64,000 bases of DNA, from assembly GCA_028023455.1 (NCBI GenBank), contig JAQFVV010012669.1, positions 248,001 through 312,000 of the forward strand, given 5' to 3'. Position numbers and translations under genes: made by a program. The DNA is from Epiperipatus broadwayi (Eukaryota > Onychophora > Udeonychophora > Euonychophora > Peripatidae). Below the pieces are notes generated by a model, which was given only the letters and a program-made list of their open reading frames with translations, searched no databases and was not told where the DNA came from. Shown piece by piece: positions 62,081-64,000 of the stretch. Every line of letters starts with the position of its first letter. Within the stretch, counting starts at the first letter, position 1.

Positions 62081-62222
62081 TAAGCTAGAAACTAGACTGG
62101 GGATATTTGATGAGAATGCACTAGATAGAGACTTTGATGCATAAATATTTTAGCATCCATTAATTACTATGGCTTCCACTGAGTGGCAGTATCGTGTCGT
62201 GAAAGTTTCTACTGCTTTATAA
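62081..62222 (-). mobile_element. Dispersed family A, copy 4, inverted
   Basis: The reverse complement reads AAGCAGTAGAAACTTTC, GCCACTCAGTGGAAGCC, AATTAATGGATGCTAAAA, ATCAAATATCCCCAGTCTAG. With copy 3 it forms an inverted pair spaced by about 135 bp. Confidence 0.65.
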
Positions 62223-64000
62223 ATATATAATGTAACAGTAAGCAACATTCCCATTTAAAAAGCAGAGTATTCTACATTCTACAATATCAGAGAGTCAATC
62301 TTATTTTTAATGTTCTTGAGGAATTTATTGGAATATGAATCAACCTGTAAAAGTTATATTGAATAATATAATTCTAGTGAGCAAAGTTTATAAACACACT
62401 TCAATTTTTAGGAAAAAATAAGAAGCAAATACTTGCTTAGAATATATTTTTGTGAATGTCAATGAAAGTCATTACTTTAAATGGGAACAAGGTATCTAAA
62501 AGATCAAGTGCATTGTCCATATAGGCCACAGTTTTATATTGCTATCAACAGATGTATTGAATATCAACAAGCTGAATGAAAAGATCATTAAAATGGATTA
62601 TGAATAGAACTATACGCTATTCCCACTGTTGACATGCTTATAGTTTAATCAGAAAATTATTCACTGAGTATAAGATTAGTATTGTAATATAAATGAATGA
62701 AACTGCAGCAAACATTTAAAGTTAGAATTTACTGAATTGTGTCAAGAGTGAGGCAAATGAGATTCTTGCATAATGTTAAAAGCTCTAGGATATAGTTCCT
62801 TTATATAAAAAAAATTGTGGAAGAGTACATTTTTGATCTTTGCATCTGGTATCACCTGTATTCAACTAACATAAAAAATAGGGTTTAGATTTAACTATTC
62901 TGAAAAAAGTAAGAGTATTTCAAGATGATAAATAATAGAGTAATAAACTGTAAACATATTATGGTCATTATAAGAGTAATTATTTTTGGAACTAAAACAG
63001 CATATTATTAAAAGGATCTCATTAAACAAATAAAAATTTAATCAACATATTGATATTACTGTTGCAATACATATTGTTTAGATTCAAAATGAAAAGATTG
63101 TATGTGACACAAAGAAATATTTGAAGAATCATGTTGGGGATAATGCAAAGAGACTGAAAAAAAAAAAGAAAAATAAATTCAGGCCCAAACTGGCATTATT
63201 ACTAATATTGTAAAGATGTGCGAATTTAAATGAAGGCGAAAGTGACCACATAAATAAGGATATTACTGGATTAGAGATATTCTTAATTATTAAAAGATAA
63301 ATATTACCTGAAAATATATAATTTGATAAGATGATTAAATCAAGAGCTTTGCACTAATCCATTGTAAAGAATTATCTATGATCAAATATTCTTTGTCAAT
63401 AGACTTTTTGAAATCGTAAAAACCTGTTATTCAGCATGATCATCTGAATAAATAAGCAAATGGGTGGTATGTGAAATTAGCTTTATAAAAAGATAATTGG
63501 AATAAAGATCAAATAATATTTAATTAAAATCAATGAAAAAAAGGAATAAACTACTTTTGTATATTTGAGATTGATTTCCATCATTCATTGGGGAAGAAAT
63601 CATTCCGTTATGTAGATGAGTTTTTGGAGTTTTAATAATAAAGATCAGTAGAAAACTCTTTATATAGTAGTGGTGATCATGTGATAATAAAGAACAAGAG
63701 TTGGAGCATCTTGGAAGTCCTCTAATGATCTTCTGATTATTGAGATAATATCAATAAAAGATAGGGTTTATTCTTAATATCTTCACTGCTACTGTTGTAA
63801 AGGCCATTTTTATTATTGAGAATATTGTTTTTAAATTTATTAGAAATTGTACATTAAAAGAAATACTTTTGTGATTAAAGGATTATTCAAAGAAGTAAAG
63901 AAAATTGTGCAATGTATGTTTAGCAGTAAAAACTGCAACTTGGATAAATATGGAAATGACAGCATCATGTGGCTGTATATTTGATGTGTGAAAGAAGGAA
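62223..64000. other. AT-rich stretch to the window end, nothing recognised
   Basis: No open frame above chance length, no inverted or tandem repeat that I can support. Confidence 0.35.

Overview
The window is strongly AT-rich, non-bacterial DNA. It has no operons, no long open frames apart from transposon remnants, and simple repeats everywhere. The mix of LINE-type reverse transcriptases, a Penelope-like element with a GIY-YIG domain, a hAT remnant, a gypsy-type gag, TA-target DNA transposons, foldback elements and several short dispersed families (one clearly derived from tRNA-Val) points to an invertebrate animal genome. I cannot name the species. I found no host gene that I can defend; the window looks intergenic or intronic and consists largely of old mobile DNA.

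Layout. 1-8 kb: a decayed LINE on the minus strand (about 800-2205), a tRNA-Val-derived SINE with an intact target-site duplication (3837-3964), small direct and tandem repeats, and one weak exon candidate (7718-7987). 8-18 kb: three plus-strand LINE remnants (8100-8378, 12380-12900, 17370-18035), a patch richer in G+C (about 9880-10950), a repeat shared with 38.8 kb, a minus-strand Penelope-like element (13822-15010) and a hAT C-terminal remnant (15053-15660). 18-26 kb: four inverted-repeat or foldback structures (18811-19340, 20575-20827, 22194-22378, 22665-22779) and several SINE-like copies. 29-32 kb: a TA-target DNA transposon copy (29134-30000) and a gypsy-like gag pseudogene (30512-31864).

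32-44 kb is mostly featureless AT-rich DNA with a few short repeats. 44-47 kb holds a long decayed minus-strand LINE with recognisable endonuclease, linker, reverse transcriptase and C-terminal parts, interrupted by another repeat. 50-51.5 kb holds the best preserved coding sequence, a 5'-truncated LINE reverse transcriptase of at least 339 codons lying between long (TAA)n tracts. 53.7-56.1 kb is another long minus-strand LINE. 56.6-58.6 kb is a cluster of foldback elements beside a second, longer copy of the TA-target transposon. 61-62.3 kb carries several copies of a further dispersed family.

Nothing here works as a pathway. The elements are independent and most are broken by stops and frameshifts. 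The points most worth following up are the LINE between simple-sequence tracts whose 5' side is an inverted simple-sequence hairpin, the near-perfect palindromes, the matched pair of DNA transposons with nested foldbacks, and a short unidentified reading frame conserved between two repeat copies. Three homopolymer-rich patches (about 30.84-30.96, 33.95-34.10 and 44.20-44.30 kb) look like assembly or base-calling artefacts.
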